Position numbers and translations under genes: made by a program
Notes under the pieces: model-generated
Seen by the model: the letters and a program-made list of their open reading frames with translations, nothing else
What the model was told of the DNA's origin: nothing
Database searches by the model: none
Origin: an uncultured bacterium
GTDB lineage: Bacteria; Bacillota; Clostridia; Oscillospirales; Oscillospiraceae
Length of the DNA: 64,000 nt
Assembly: GCA_949840775.1 (NCBI GenBank)
Contig: CATKXO010000008.1
Location: 1 to 64,000, forward strand
Reading direction: 5' to 3'
Part shown: one piece after another, positions 25,957 through 33,383 of the stretch
How positions within the stretch are numbered: position 1 is the stretch's first letter
Layout of the letters: each line of letters starts with the position of its first letter

Positions 25957-26166
25957 TCATTTTGGATTTGGAACAAATTCCAGAATATCATTCGGTGTGC
26001 ATCCCATAGCAACACAAATACTCTCGACCTTGTCCAGGGCAATATACTGGCCGTTTTTTAGCTTTGTAATAATGTTTGCGGAGATATGAGCCTTTTTCAT
26101 TAGCTGGGCATTCGAAATATCCCGTTCTATCATCATGTGCAACAATCTTTTATAGCTAACCGCCAT
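25957..26166 (-). CDS. XRE-family regulator, controller-like, of the restriction operon
   Basis: A 69-residue single helix-turn-helix protein (ISNAQLMKKAHISANIITKLKNG as the DNA-binding unit split over two helices, then LDKVESICVAMGCTPNDILEFV). This is the Cro/cI type used as controller proteins in restriction-modification operons. It is the first gene, 23 bases before hsdM. It may delay restriction until methylation is established; that role is inference. Confidence 0.85.
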   Translation of the reverse strand: MAVSYKRLLHMMIERDISNAQLMKKAHISANIITKLKNGQYIALDKVESICVAMGCTPNDILEFVPNPK

Positions 26167-26193
26167 GCCGCCACCTCCACATATAGATATTTT

Positions 26194-26222
26194 ATTTTAT
26201 CACAGTTCCATGAAAAAAACAA
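26194..26222 (-). promoter_or_regulatory. sigma-A promoter of the restriction operon
   Basis: On the reverse strand TTGTTT (26217-26222), 17 bases, TAAAAT (26194-26199), shortly before the xre start. Confidence 0.65.
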
Positions 26223-26356
26223 TAATTCGAAAAGTATAGCAGTCCTCTCTCCGGGCCAAAATTTGGGAATCAATTTTCGCTAAAAACTGTTGGATATCAT
26301 CCTTCGCAATTATCATACTGCCTCTATCTATTCTATGGGTAGGGTGCTGTTCACAG

Positions 26357-26392
26357 CAAGGTGCCCCGGATTCAAAAATCCGAGGCACCTTG
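26357..26392 (-). terminator. long hairpin downstream of the dha operon
   Basis: Stem CAAGGTGCCCCGGAT / ATCCGAGGCACCTTG with one mismatch, about 110 bases after the VOC stop. The rest of 26223-26499 holds no gene that I can support. Confidence 0.55.
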
Positions 26393-26499
26393 CGATTGCG
26401 TATGTTTTCACGAGAAGACGATTCCCGGGCATGGTCTTTGATACGTTCTCCTCCGCTGACTCCATCCGGTCGTCTCTGCATTTCTCACGCGGAATCGTT

Positions 26500-26823
26500 T
26501 TACGCCTCCTGATACAGCTCCAGAATGGCGCCGTCCTTCCAGACAAAGGCCAGCCGGTCGCCCTTCTCGTTGGCTTCCATAGGGCCGCAGATTACGCTGT
26601 CGGCATCGGCGATGTACTTCTCCAGGTCGTCCACCTTGTAGGCCACATGGGGATGGCGGTGAATCTCCTCGGGGAAGGGGGTGCCCTCCTCAAATTTCAG
26701 GTACTCAATCTTGTAGTCGTAGTCGTCCACCTGGCTGACCCAGAACTTGGCCCCCTCGTTATAGACCATGTTGGGCTTGCGGTTGGTGATGGGAATCCCG
26801 ATGTGCATATACTCAGCGGACAT
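26500..26823 (-). CDS. VOC-like small protein of the dha operon
   Basis: A 107-residue protein resembling half-size vicinal-oxygen-chelate proteins (MHIGIPITNRKPNMVY, HPHVAYKVDDLEKYI, FVWKDGAILELYQ). The HRHPHVAYKV histidines and the terminal ELY glutamate could bind metal. AGGAGG precedes the ATG, 11 bases after the aldolase gene. It may isomerise or lactonise a sugar phosphate of this pathway; no direct evidence. Confidence 0.7.
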   Translation of the reverse strand: MSAEYMHIGIPITNRKPNMVYNEGAKFWVSQVDDYDYKIEYLKFEEGTPFPEEIHRHPHVAYKVDDLEKYIADADSVICGPMEANEKGDRLAFVWKDGAILELYQEA

Positions 26824-26834
26824 AGCGGTTCCTC

Positions 26835-27719
26835 CTATTTCTGATTTTTAATTTCCTGATAGACCTCATAGGCCTGCTGAGGGGTATAGCCCTCGTGGAC
26901 CACCTTGCCGATGGCCTGGGCCATGCCGGCGGGGCAGTCGGACTGGAAGATATTCCTCCCCATGTCCACCCCGTGGGCCCCCTCCTGAATGGCCTTCCAG
27001 GCCATCTCCAGGGCCTCCGGCTCGGGCAGCTTTTTGCCCCCGGCGATGACGATGGGGACGGGACAGGCGGCGGCCACCCGCTCAAAGCCCTCGCAGTAGT
27101 AGCTCTTGACAACGTTGGCCCCGTTCTCCGCCAGCACTCTCGTGGCCAGCAGGAAGAACTTCTCCGTCCGCTCCATCTCCTTGCCCACGGCCACCACCCC
27201 CAGGGTGGGCATCCCATACCGGGCCCCGGCGTCGGCGGTGCGGGCCAGCAGCTCCAGGGAGCGGCTCTCGCCGGGGGAGCCGATGAAGGTCTGCACCGCC
27301 ACACAGTCGGCGCCCATCCGCAGGGCGTTCTCCATGTCGCTGGCAAAGCCGCCGCCGTTGGACATATCGTCGTAGAGGACGGTGGAGTCGTAGGTCACCC
27401 GGAGACACCGCCCCACCCGGGCGGCGGGGGAGATGCAGGAGCGGAAGGTGCCCCGGGTGCCCATCAGCACATCCACATAGGGAATTAGAGGCGGAATCAC
27501 CAGGTCAATCCGTTCCAGCCCGGCGGTGGGCCCCATGATGTAGCCGTGGTCAAAGGCCAGCATGACGGTATTTCCCGACTTGGGGTGGAACATCCGGGCC
27601 AGCCGGGTCTTCATGCCCCAGTCGCAGTGGGCGGCCCCCTTCACATAAAAGCCCTCCTGGGCGGCGGGGATGTCCAGATGGTAATTATGGGCCGCCTTAT
27701 TTCCAATGTTGTCAGCCAT
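26835..27719 (-). CDS. class I aldolase of the LsrF / FbaB (DeoC-like) family
   Basis: A 294-residue TIM-barrel aldolase or thiolase. It contains VMLAFDHGYIMGPTAGLER, a KSYYCEGFE Schiff-base lysine segment and PIVIAGGKKLPE, as in LsrF (phospho-AI-2 thiolase) and archaeal-type fructose-bisphosphate aldolases. The substrate cannot be told from sequence alone. It starts three bases after dhaK and precedes a VOC gene. SorC control and a ribose-type importer next door recall the lsr system, but lsrK and lsrG are missing. Confidence 0.82.
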   Translation of the reverse strand: MADNIGNKAAHNYHLDIPAAQEGFYVKGAAHCDWGMKTRLARMFHPKSGNTVMLAFDHGYIMGPTAGLERIDLVIPPLIPYVDVLMGTRGTFRSCISPAARVGRCLRVTYDSTVLYDDMSNGGGFASDMENALRMGADCVAVQTFIGSPGESRSLELLARTADAGARYGMPTLGVVAVGKEMERTEKFFLLATRVLAENGANVVKSYYCEGFERVAAACPVPIVIAGGKKLPEPEALEMAWKAIQEGAHGVDMGRNIFQSDCPAGMAQAIGKVVHEGYTPQQAYEVYQEIKNQK

Positions 27720-27722
27720 GGC

Positions 27723-28721
27723 TTACTCCTTGCTGTAGGCGGGGGTGTGGCAGGGGGTGTTCCACAGGCGAATAAATTCTTCGTCCCACTTGGCGATGTT
27801 CATCTGGAAGCCGCCGGCCTCCTGTACGGTGAGAATCTCGCCCACCATACTGGCCACAACCTCCACGTCCATGGCCTTCAGGAACTCCACGGTATCCTTG
27901 AACAGCACCAGCAGCTCCATCATAGTGGTGGCGCCGCAGCCGTTGATCATGACGAATGCTTTGTCCCCGGCCTTCAGCTCCAGGTTTTTGCACAGAGCTC
28001 CGGCCACGGTGGACACGGTGTCTTTGGCGGACATCATGGGCACCCGGACGCCGCCCCCCTCGCCATGCTGGCCGGCGCCAATTTCCATCAGGTTGGTCTC
28101 CCCCAGGTCACCGAAGGACATGCCGTTCTGGGGGTGGGTGGCGTCGGTGGACTTCACCGTGACGGAGGCCATGCTGTCGGCGTACCGCTGGGCGATGGCG
28201 GTCACCTCGTCCAGGCTCTTGCCCTCCCGGGCGGCGGCTGCTGCAATGTGGTACAGGGCGACGGCTCCGGCCAGGCCCCGCTTGTTGTCCTCACCGTTGG
28301 GGTCGTACTGAATCTCCTCTCCGGTGACCACCTGGCGGACGTTGAGCCCCGCCTTCTGGGCCAGCTTCATGGCCTGCTTGCCGGCCAGCTGGTCGCCGGC
28401 GTAGTTCAGGGTGAGCAGCAGCACCCCGTGGCCCTTGTCGGCCAGCTTCATGGCGTCAAACACCAGCTGGCCGTTGGGAGCGGCAAAGATGTCGCCCACC
28501 GCCTGGATATCCAGCATCCCCTTGCCCACAAAGCCGGCCTGGGCGGGCTCGTGGCCCGAGCCGCCGTAGGTGACAATGGTCACCCGGTCGGCGGAAGCAA
28601 GGTCCTTGCTGATGACCAGGTGGCCGTCCACGTCCAGAATGTCGGGGTAGGCCAGCCCCAGGCCGGTGAGCTCCTCGTCGGTGATGGTCTCCGGGGCGTT
28701 GATAAATTTCTTCATTTTCAT
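27723..28721 (-). CDS. dhaK: dihydroxyacetone kinase-type subunit DhaK
   Basis: A 332-residue DhaK domain protein. It has the substrate-site GGSGHEP motif, NYAGDQL (catalytic Asp of the family) and GAGQHGEGG, whose histidine forms a hemiaminal with the substrate carbonyl. The E. coli protein is 356 residues. GAGGAGG lies before the ATG. DhaK binds the ketose and DhaL supplies the nucleotide. The neighbouring aldolase suggests that the substrate may be another short ketose or deoxysugar instead of dihydroxyacetone. Confidence 0.88.
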   Translation of the reverse strand: MKMKKFINAPETITDEELTGLGLAYPDILDVDGHLVISKDLASADRVTIVTYGGSGHEPAQAGFVGKGMLDIQAVGDIFAAPNGQLVFDAMKLADKGHGVLLLTLNYAGDQLAGKQAMKLAQKAGLNVRQVVTGEEIQYDPNGEDNKRGLAGAVALYHIAAAAAREGKSLDEVTAIAQRYADSMASVTVKSTDATHPQNGMSFGDLGETNLMEIGAGQHGEGGGVRVPMMSAKDTVSTVAGALCKNLELKAGDKAFVMINGCGATTMMELLVLFKDTVEFLKAMDVEVVASMVGEILTVQEAGGFQMNIAKWDEEFIRLWNTPCHTPAYSKE

Positions 28722-28747
28722 GGTGTTGCCTCCTCAAAATTGTGGTG

Positions 28748-29356
28748 TCAGGGCTGTGCCAGACCCTGGAAAAAGTAGGACATGGACATGGCCCCGGCGT
28801 CCGGGGTGCCGATGGTCTTCTCTCCGTAGCTCCTGGCCCGCCCGAATTTGGATACAAATTGCTTGCTGGCCTCCGCTCCGTCCGCCGCAGCCCTGGCGGC
28901 AGCGGCAAACAGCTCGTTCTCGTCGCCGTCGGCATAGGCGGCAATGGCCTGGCTGGCGGGAATCAGGGCGTCCATCATGGTCTTGTCCCCCACCTTGGCC
29001 CCGGACATGTCGCTCAGCTCCTCCAGGGCCCTGGCAAAGACGGCCTGAATGCCCGCCACGCCGATCTCCTCCCCCTCCGGGGCCGCCTCCTGCATCCCGT
29101 CCAGCCAGGTGTTCCACAGGGGGACGGCGCTGCCGCCGTTCAGGGTCATCACCGCCATGGCCGCGTCGTCCAGCATGGACTGGATGCCTCCCGCCGACTG
29201 CTCCACCGCGTGGGCAATGGCCCTGGCAATTTTCGACATGGTCAGGCCGTGGTCGGCGTCCCCAAAGTGGGAGTCGATCTCTGTCAGCTCCGCCTCCGCC
29301 GCTGTGACGGCCTCGCATCCATGTTTCAGCCGGGCGGCAAATTCAGCTTTTGTCAT
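28748..29356 (-). CDS. dhaL: dihydroxyacetone kinase-type subunit DhaL
   Basis: A 202-residue nucleotide-binding DhaL. The Mg-ADP/ATP site DSHFGDADHG is near 28-37 and GDKTMMDALIPA lies further on. It is the first gene of the operon dhaL-dhaK-aldolase-VOC. No dhaM PTS subunit follows, so phosphate comes either from a DhaM elsewhere or directly from ATP, as in ATP-dependent members of the family. GGAGGAGG precedes the ATG. Confidence 0.88.
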   Translation of the reverse strand: MTKAEFAARLKHGCEAVTAAEAELTEIDSHFGDADHGLTMSKIARAIAHAVEQSAGGIQSMLDDAAMAVMTLNGGSAVPLWNTWLDGMQEAAPEGEEIGVAGIQAVFARALEELSDMSGAKVGDKTMMDALIPASQAIAAYADGDENELFAAAARAAADGAEASKQFVSKFGRARSYGEKTIGTPDAGAMSMSYFFQGLAQP

Positions 29357-29418
29357 TCGCGTTCACCTCCTCCCCTGTGTCGCCTGTAACATTTTTTACT
29401 GATCCCGTTATCCTCGAC

Positions 29419-29431
29419 TTACATATGTTAC
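29419..29431. promoter_or_regulatory. SorC-type operator in the dhaL promoter region
   Basis: TTACATATGTTAC lies just downstream of the dhaL -10 box and is identical to the site at 30546-30558 upstream of the SorC gene. Further TGTTACAT and TGTAACA half-sites lie near 29457 and 29385. Confidence 0.7.
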
Positions 29432-29443
29432 ATCTGTGTGTTT

Positions 29444-29472
29444 ATCATACCACCCTTTGTTACATGAGTCAA
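29444..29472 (-). promoter_or_regulatory. sigma-A promoter of the dhaL operon
   Basis: On the reverse strand TTGACT (29467-29472), 17 bases, TATGAT (29444-29449). The operator lies at about +6 to +18, which fits repression. Confidence 0.75.
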
Positions 29473-29540
29473 TTCAAAATTTTATTTCCACAAGGCCGAC
29501 AGAAATATATGTGGAAAATTGGCAAACCTGCACAAAAACA

Positions 29541-29574
29541 GACCTCCCAGACGGCCGGCGCCGTCTGGGAGGTT
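29541..29574 (-). terminator. terminator of the SorC gene
   Basis: Perfect 16-base dyad ACCTCCCAGACGGCCG / CGGCCGTCTGGGAGGT-like, followed on the reverse strand by CTGTTTTTG. Confidence 0.85.
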
Positions 29575-29585
29575 ACAAATATTAC

Positions 29586-30518
29586 TTATTGCTCCAGCAA
29601 TGTCTTAATCAGTTCCGACCGGGCCACGATGTGGGTAAAAAAGCCGGACTTTAGCGCGCCACGCAGAGCCTTGGCGCTGGTGTTGGCAGAGCAGACGCCG
29701 ATGATGTTGGGACAGCGCTTCAAGATATCAATGGGGATTTGAATGGCAAAGTCCTGCTCCGACTGGATGACAAAGCCGTCCTCGTTGAAGTAGTAGATCA
29801 GCATCCGCCCGCAGGCCCGCTGCTGCTGAAGCAGACTGCCGTATCGGACCAGCGAGGCGAAGTCGGGGCTGGAGGGGTAGTCCCCGATGTTGACCAGCGC
29901 CGTGTCCAGCTGCTCCCATTGATGATGGATTTGCCGGTAGACCTCCGTGGAGCACAGCACCTGCTTCTCCTCCAGGTTGTCCGGCAGGGCCGGGAGGTAG
30001 AGAAAATGGGGGGTGGCCCCCATCTGCTGGGCCATCAGGCGGACATTTTCGTTGGACTGGTAGTTGCGGGCGGGGATACTGGCGTTGCCCACCAGAGGGC
30101 AGATGTCGGTGATGGTGCTGTTGGGCTGGGGATTCTCCTCCAGCCAGGACACCAGCTGGCCGATGAGATAGCCCCAGCCCACCCCCAGCCGGCGGACGCC
30201 CAGCTGCCGCAGCAGCTCCACCGCCCCCTGGGACAGCAGACGGTTTGTGGCATCGTCATTCGTCCCCTCCGCCACCAGGATGCCCCCCCGGATGGAGCTG
30301 GATAATTTCAGCCGCTCCAGCAATTTGGTTTCCCGGGTCCCCGGCTCATGGATTGTGATCTCCACAATGCCCAGCTCCCGCGCCTCTGACAGCATTCGGC
30401 TGATCAGCGGGCGGGATACCCCCAGCTCCCGGGCAATATCGCTCTGCTTCTGGTCCTCAATGTAGTACCGATGCGCCACATGAGCCAGCCTTTTTTGTTT
30501 CTCCAGGTTAGTGTCCAC
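29586..30518 (-). CDS. SorC-family sugar-responsive transcription regulator
   Basis: A 310-residue regulator. The N-terminal helix-turn-helix is near 15-55 (YYIEDQKQSDIARELGVSRP). The C-terminal sugar-phosphate-binding domain covers 60-310 (GVRRLGVGWG, NIGVGGD-equivalent positions changed to ALVNIGDYPSS). LsrR and the deoxyribonucleoside regulator DeoR of Bacillus belong here. It starts with GTG after GGGGGATC. Identical operators before this gene and before dhaL indicate autoregulation and control of the dha operon. The inducer is probably a phosphorylated sugar made by DhaKL. Confidence 0.88.
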   Translation of the reverse strand: MDTNLEKQKRLAHVAHRYYIEDQKQSDIARELGVSRPLISRMLSEARELGIVEITIHEPGTRETKLLERLKLSSSIRGGILVAEGTNDDATNRLLSQGAVELLRQLGVRRLGVGWGYLIGQLVSWLEENPQPNSTITDICPLVGNASIPARNYQSNENVRLMAQQMGATPHFLYLPALPDNLEEKQVLCSTEVYRQIHHQWEQLDTALVNIGDYPSSPDFASLVRYGSLLQQQRACGRMLIYYFNEDGFVIQSEQDFAIQIPIDILKRCPNIIGVCSANTSAKALRGALKSGFFTHIVARSELIKTLLEQ

Positions 30519-30545
30519 AAAACGATCCCCCGTATTTACACCGTG

Positions 30546-30558
30546 TTACATATGTTAC
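30546..30558. promoter_or_regulatory. SorC-type operator upstream of its own gene
   Basis: TTACATATGTTAC, exact copy of 29419-29431, placed between the -10 box and the start codon. Confidence 0.7.
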
Positions 30559-30565
30559 TCCCTCA

Positions 30566-30594
30566 TTTATACCACAAATCGGGGGCAGAGGCAA
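30566..30594 (-). promoter_or_regulatory. sigma-A promoter of the SorC gene
   Basis: On the reverse strand TTGCCT (30589-30594), 17 bases, TATAAA (30566-30571). Confidence 0.65.
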
Positions 30595-30675
30595 GTAAAA
30601 AGTATTTCCTCCGATTTTAAGAAGCATTTTTCAAAAGTGAATAAGAAACCCCCTCTAAGTCAAAAGACTCCCCCC

Positions 30676-30704
30676 TTGGATTTGCCGGATGTCTTTGCTA
30701 AACT
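30676..30704 (+). promoter_or_regulatory. probable promoter of the ABC importer operon
   Basis: TTGGAT, 17 bases, TAAACT, about 80 bases before the ATPase gene. I see no copy of the SorC operator here, so the importer may be controlled by the YesN-type regulator instead. Confidence 0.5.
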
Positions 30705-30785
30705 GTTATTAGTGATAAAAAGAAAAGAATAAGCAGCTCTAAATTCATCGATTTGCAAAATAAATAGGAGGCCGGTGATCAAAAA

Positions 30786-32291
30786 ATGAGCGAAACCATT
30801 GTATCCATGCGGGGGATCTGCAAGAGCTTTCCCGGCGTCAAGGCCCTGGACCATGTGGACTTTGACCTGCGCTCCGGGGAGGTCATGGCCCTGCTGGGGG
30901 AGAACGGCGCAGGCAAAAGCACGCTGATGAAGGTGCTCAGCGGCGTGTACCAGCGGGACGAGGGCACCCTGGAAATTTTCGGGAAGCAGTACGGCGATCT
31001 GAACCCCAAGCTGGCCCAGGAGGTGGGCGTGGCCATCATTCACCAGGAGCTGAACATGTGCAAGCACCTGTCTGTGGCGGAAAATATGTTTTTAGGCAGG
31101 GAAAAGCGCAGGGGCATCAGGCTTGACAACGCCAGTATGGAAGCGGAGGCAAAGAGCATCCTGAACGAGCTGAAAATTGATTTGGACCCCAAACAGGTGG
31201 TGGGAGAGCTGCCTGTGTCCAAGCAGCAGATGGTGGAAATTGCCAAGGCCCTGTCCACCAATGCCAGGGTGCTGATTATGGACGAACCCACCTCCGCCCT
31301 CACCGCCCGGGAGATTGACGACCTGTTCCGCATCATCCAGGAGCTGAAGGCCAAGGGCTGCGGCATCGTGTATATCTCCCACCGGCTGGAGGAGCTGCAG
31401 CACATCGTGGACCGGGTGACCATCATGCGGGATGGCCAGTACATCACCAGTATGGACTTCAAGGATGTCACCCTGGACGAGATCATCGCCTACATGGTGG
31501 GCCGGGAGATCAAGGAGAAGTTCCCCCGGGTGGCCTGCGAGAAGGGCAAAAAGGTCTTCGAGGTAAGGGGGCTCAACGCCGGGCGCATGGTGCGGGACAT
31601 CGACTTCTCCCTGTATGAGGGGGAGATCGTGGGCTTCGCCGGGCTGATGGGCGCCGGGCGCACCGAGACCACCCGGGCCATTTTCGGCGTGGACCCCAAG
31701 GAGGGCGGGCAGATCATCCTGGACGGCAGAGAGGTGGCCATCAGGAACCCCAAGGACGCCATCCAGGCGGGCATTGTTTTGGCCCCGGAGGACCGGAAGA
31801 AGGACGGACTTTGTACCAAGCTGTCCATCCGCCACAACATCGCCCTGCCCAACCTGGACTTTCTGTGCAATCGGTTCGGCATGATCCGGTGGGGCAAAGA
31901 GGCCGAAACCTGCGATAAAACGGTGCAGAACCTGAAAATCAAGACCCCCAATGTGGAGATCAACGCGGCCAACCTCTCCGGAGGCAACCAGCAGAAGGTG
32001 GTGGTGGGCAAGTGGCTGGCCCGAAACTCCCGGGTCGTTATTTTCGACGAGCCCACCCGGGGCATCGACGTGGCGGCCAAGGTGGAGATTTACCACCTGA
32101 TGAACGACCTGAAAAAGCAGGGGATCGCCGTCATGTTCGTCTCCTCGGAGATGCCGGAGGTCATGGGCATTGCCGACCGCATCATCGTCATGTGCGACGG
32201 ACGGATTACCGGCGAGCTCATGGCGGAGGACGCCACCCAGGAGAAGATTCTCTCCCTGGCTACCCAGTTTGAGAAGAAAATTGCTGTTTAA
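30786..32291 (+). CDS. ribose-type sugar ABC transporter, double ATPase (RbsA-like)
   Basis: A 501-residue tandem ABC ATPase. The first domain is complete: Walker A GENGAGKST (38-46, K44), signature LPVSKQQ, Walker B VLIMDEPTSAL. The second has the degenerate GLMGAGRTE P-loop usual for RbsA but keeps NLSGGNQQK and VIFDEPTRGID. It energises sugar uptake with the permease and binding protein that follow. AGGAGG lies 14 bases before the ATG, a long spacing. A double ABC paralogue without any P-loop lies downstream at 37976. Confidence 0.93.
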   Translation: MSETIVSMRGICKSFPGVKALDHVDFDLRSGEVMALLGENGAGKSTLMKVLSGVYQRDEGTLEIFGKQYGDLNPKLAQEVGVAIIHQELNMCKHLSVAENMFLGREKRRGIRLDNASMEAEAKSILNELKIDLDPKQVVGELPVSKQQMVEIAKALSTNARVLIMDEPTSALTAREIDDLFRIIQELKAKGCGIVYISHRLEELQHIVDRVTIMRDGQYITSMDFKDVTLDEIIAYMVGREIKEKFPRVACEKGKKVFEVRGLNAGRMVRDIDFSLYEGEIVGFAGLMGAGRTETTRAIFGVDPKEGGQIILDGREVAIRNPKDAIQAGIVLAPEDRKKDGLCTKLSIRHNIALPNLDFLCNRFGMIRWGKEAETCDKTVQNLKIKTPNVEINAANLSGGNQQKVVVGKWLARNSRVVIFDEPTRGIDVAAKVEIYHLMNDLKKQGIAVMFVSSEMPEVMGIADRIIVMCDGRITGELMAEDATQEKILSLATQFEKKIAV

Positions 32292-32305
32292 GGAGGGCGG
32301 AAACA

Positions 32306-33340
32306 ATGAACACGAAACCGAATCCCATAAAGCGCATCCTAAATACCCGGGGCATGGGCGGGGCGCTGACGGCCTTTGCCGGGCTGATTGTCATCTACAT
32401 CGCCTTCGGCATCATCAACCCCACTGTGTTCTCCGGGCAGAACATCATGAACCTGCTGCGGTCCATGTCCAAGTACCTGCTCATCGGCATCGGGCAGAGC
32501 TATATTCTGATTACCGGCAACATCGACCTGTCCATCGGCTCGGTGGCGGGCATGAGCGCCATGATTTCCGCCACCCTGATGACCATGGGGGTCCACCCCA
32601 TTGCCGCAATCCTGATTACGCTGGCCTGCTGCCTGGTCATCGGCGTGCTCAACGGCCTGCTGGTGGGCAAATGGCAGCTGCCCCCCTTCATCGCCACCTT
32701 GGGCACTATGTTTGTGGCCCGGGGCGTGGCCTACATCGTCAACGGCAACCGCAACACCGACGCCATTGCCTCCGGCATCGGCAAGGAGGCGGCCGACACC
32801 TTCGGCAATTTCTTCTACTACGGCTCCACACTGGGCATCTACAACACCTTCTGGATTGCCATCGCCCTGTTTGTGGTATTTTTCTTCCTGCTGTCCGGGA
32901 CCAGGACGGGCCGCCATATCTACGCCATCGGCTCCAACGTGGACGCGGCCAAGCTGTCCGGCGTCTCTGTGCTGGCCACCACCACCAAAGCCTATTTGGT
33001 CAGCGCCTTCTGCTCCTGCGTGGTGGGCCTGATCCTGTGCGGGCAGGCCGGCATGGGCAATATGGAGGCCGGCAACATGTATGAGATGTACGGCGTGGCC
33101 GCTGGCGTCATCGGCGGCGTGTCTCCCCTGGGCGGCACCGGTATCCTGCTGGGCACCCTGGCCGGCGCGGCGGTGTGGCAGACCCTGGAGAACGGCCTGA
33201 ACATGATCGGTGCCCAGGTGGGCATCCAGCGGCTGGTCATCGGCATCATTGTGGTGGTGGCTGTGTTCCTGGACGTGGTGGTCCGCAACGGTGCCCACAA
33301 GAAAAAGCCCGCCAAGACCGGCGCGGCCAAGACGAATTAG
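32306..33340 (+). CDS. ribose-type sugar ABC transporter permease (RbsC-like)
   Basis: A 344-residue permease with about ten membrane segments and the family sequence GNIDLSIGSVAGMSAM near 70-90, plus GVSPLGGTGILLGTL near 270. It should form a homodimer carrying sugar through the membrane. It starts 14 bases after the ATPase gene with AGGAGGG, and a lysine-rich tail (HKKKPAK) ends it. Confidence 0.93.
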   Translation: MNTKPNPIKRILNTRGMGGALTAFAGLIVIYIAFGIINPTVFSGQNIMNLLRSMSKYLLIGIGQSYILITGNIDLSIGSVAGMSAMISATLMTMGVHPIAAILITLACCLVIGVLNGLLVGKWQLPPFIATLGTMFVARGVAYIVNGNRNTDAIASGIGKEAADTFGNFFYYGSTLGIYNTFWIAIALFVVFFFLLSGTRTGRHIYAIGSNVDAAKLSGVSVLATTTKAYLVSAFCSCVVGLILCGQAGMGNMEAGNMYEMYGVAAGVIGGVSPLGGTGILLGTLAGAAVWQTLENGLNMIGAQVGIQRLVIGIIVVVAVFLDVVVRNGAHKKKPAKTGAAKTN

Positions 33341-33383
33341 ACACCGGCAGGTGCTAATTATAAAAAACAAGGAGGATTCGAAA

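Noticed and set aside
26200-26481. 93-codon frame upstream of the restriction operon
   Set aside because: It spans the operon promoter and a terminator hairpin, with no ribosome site.
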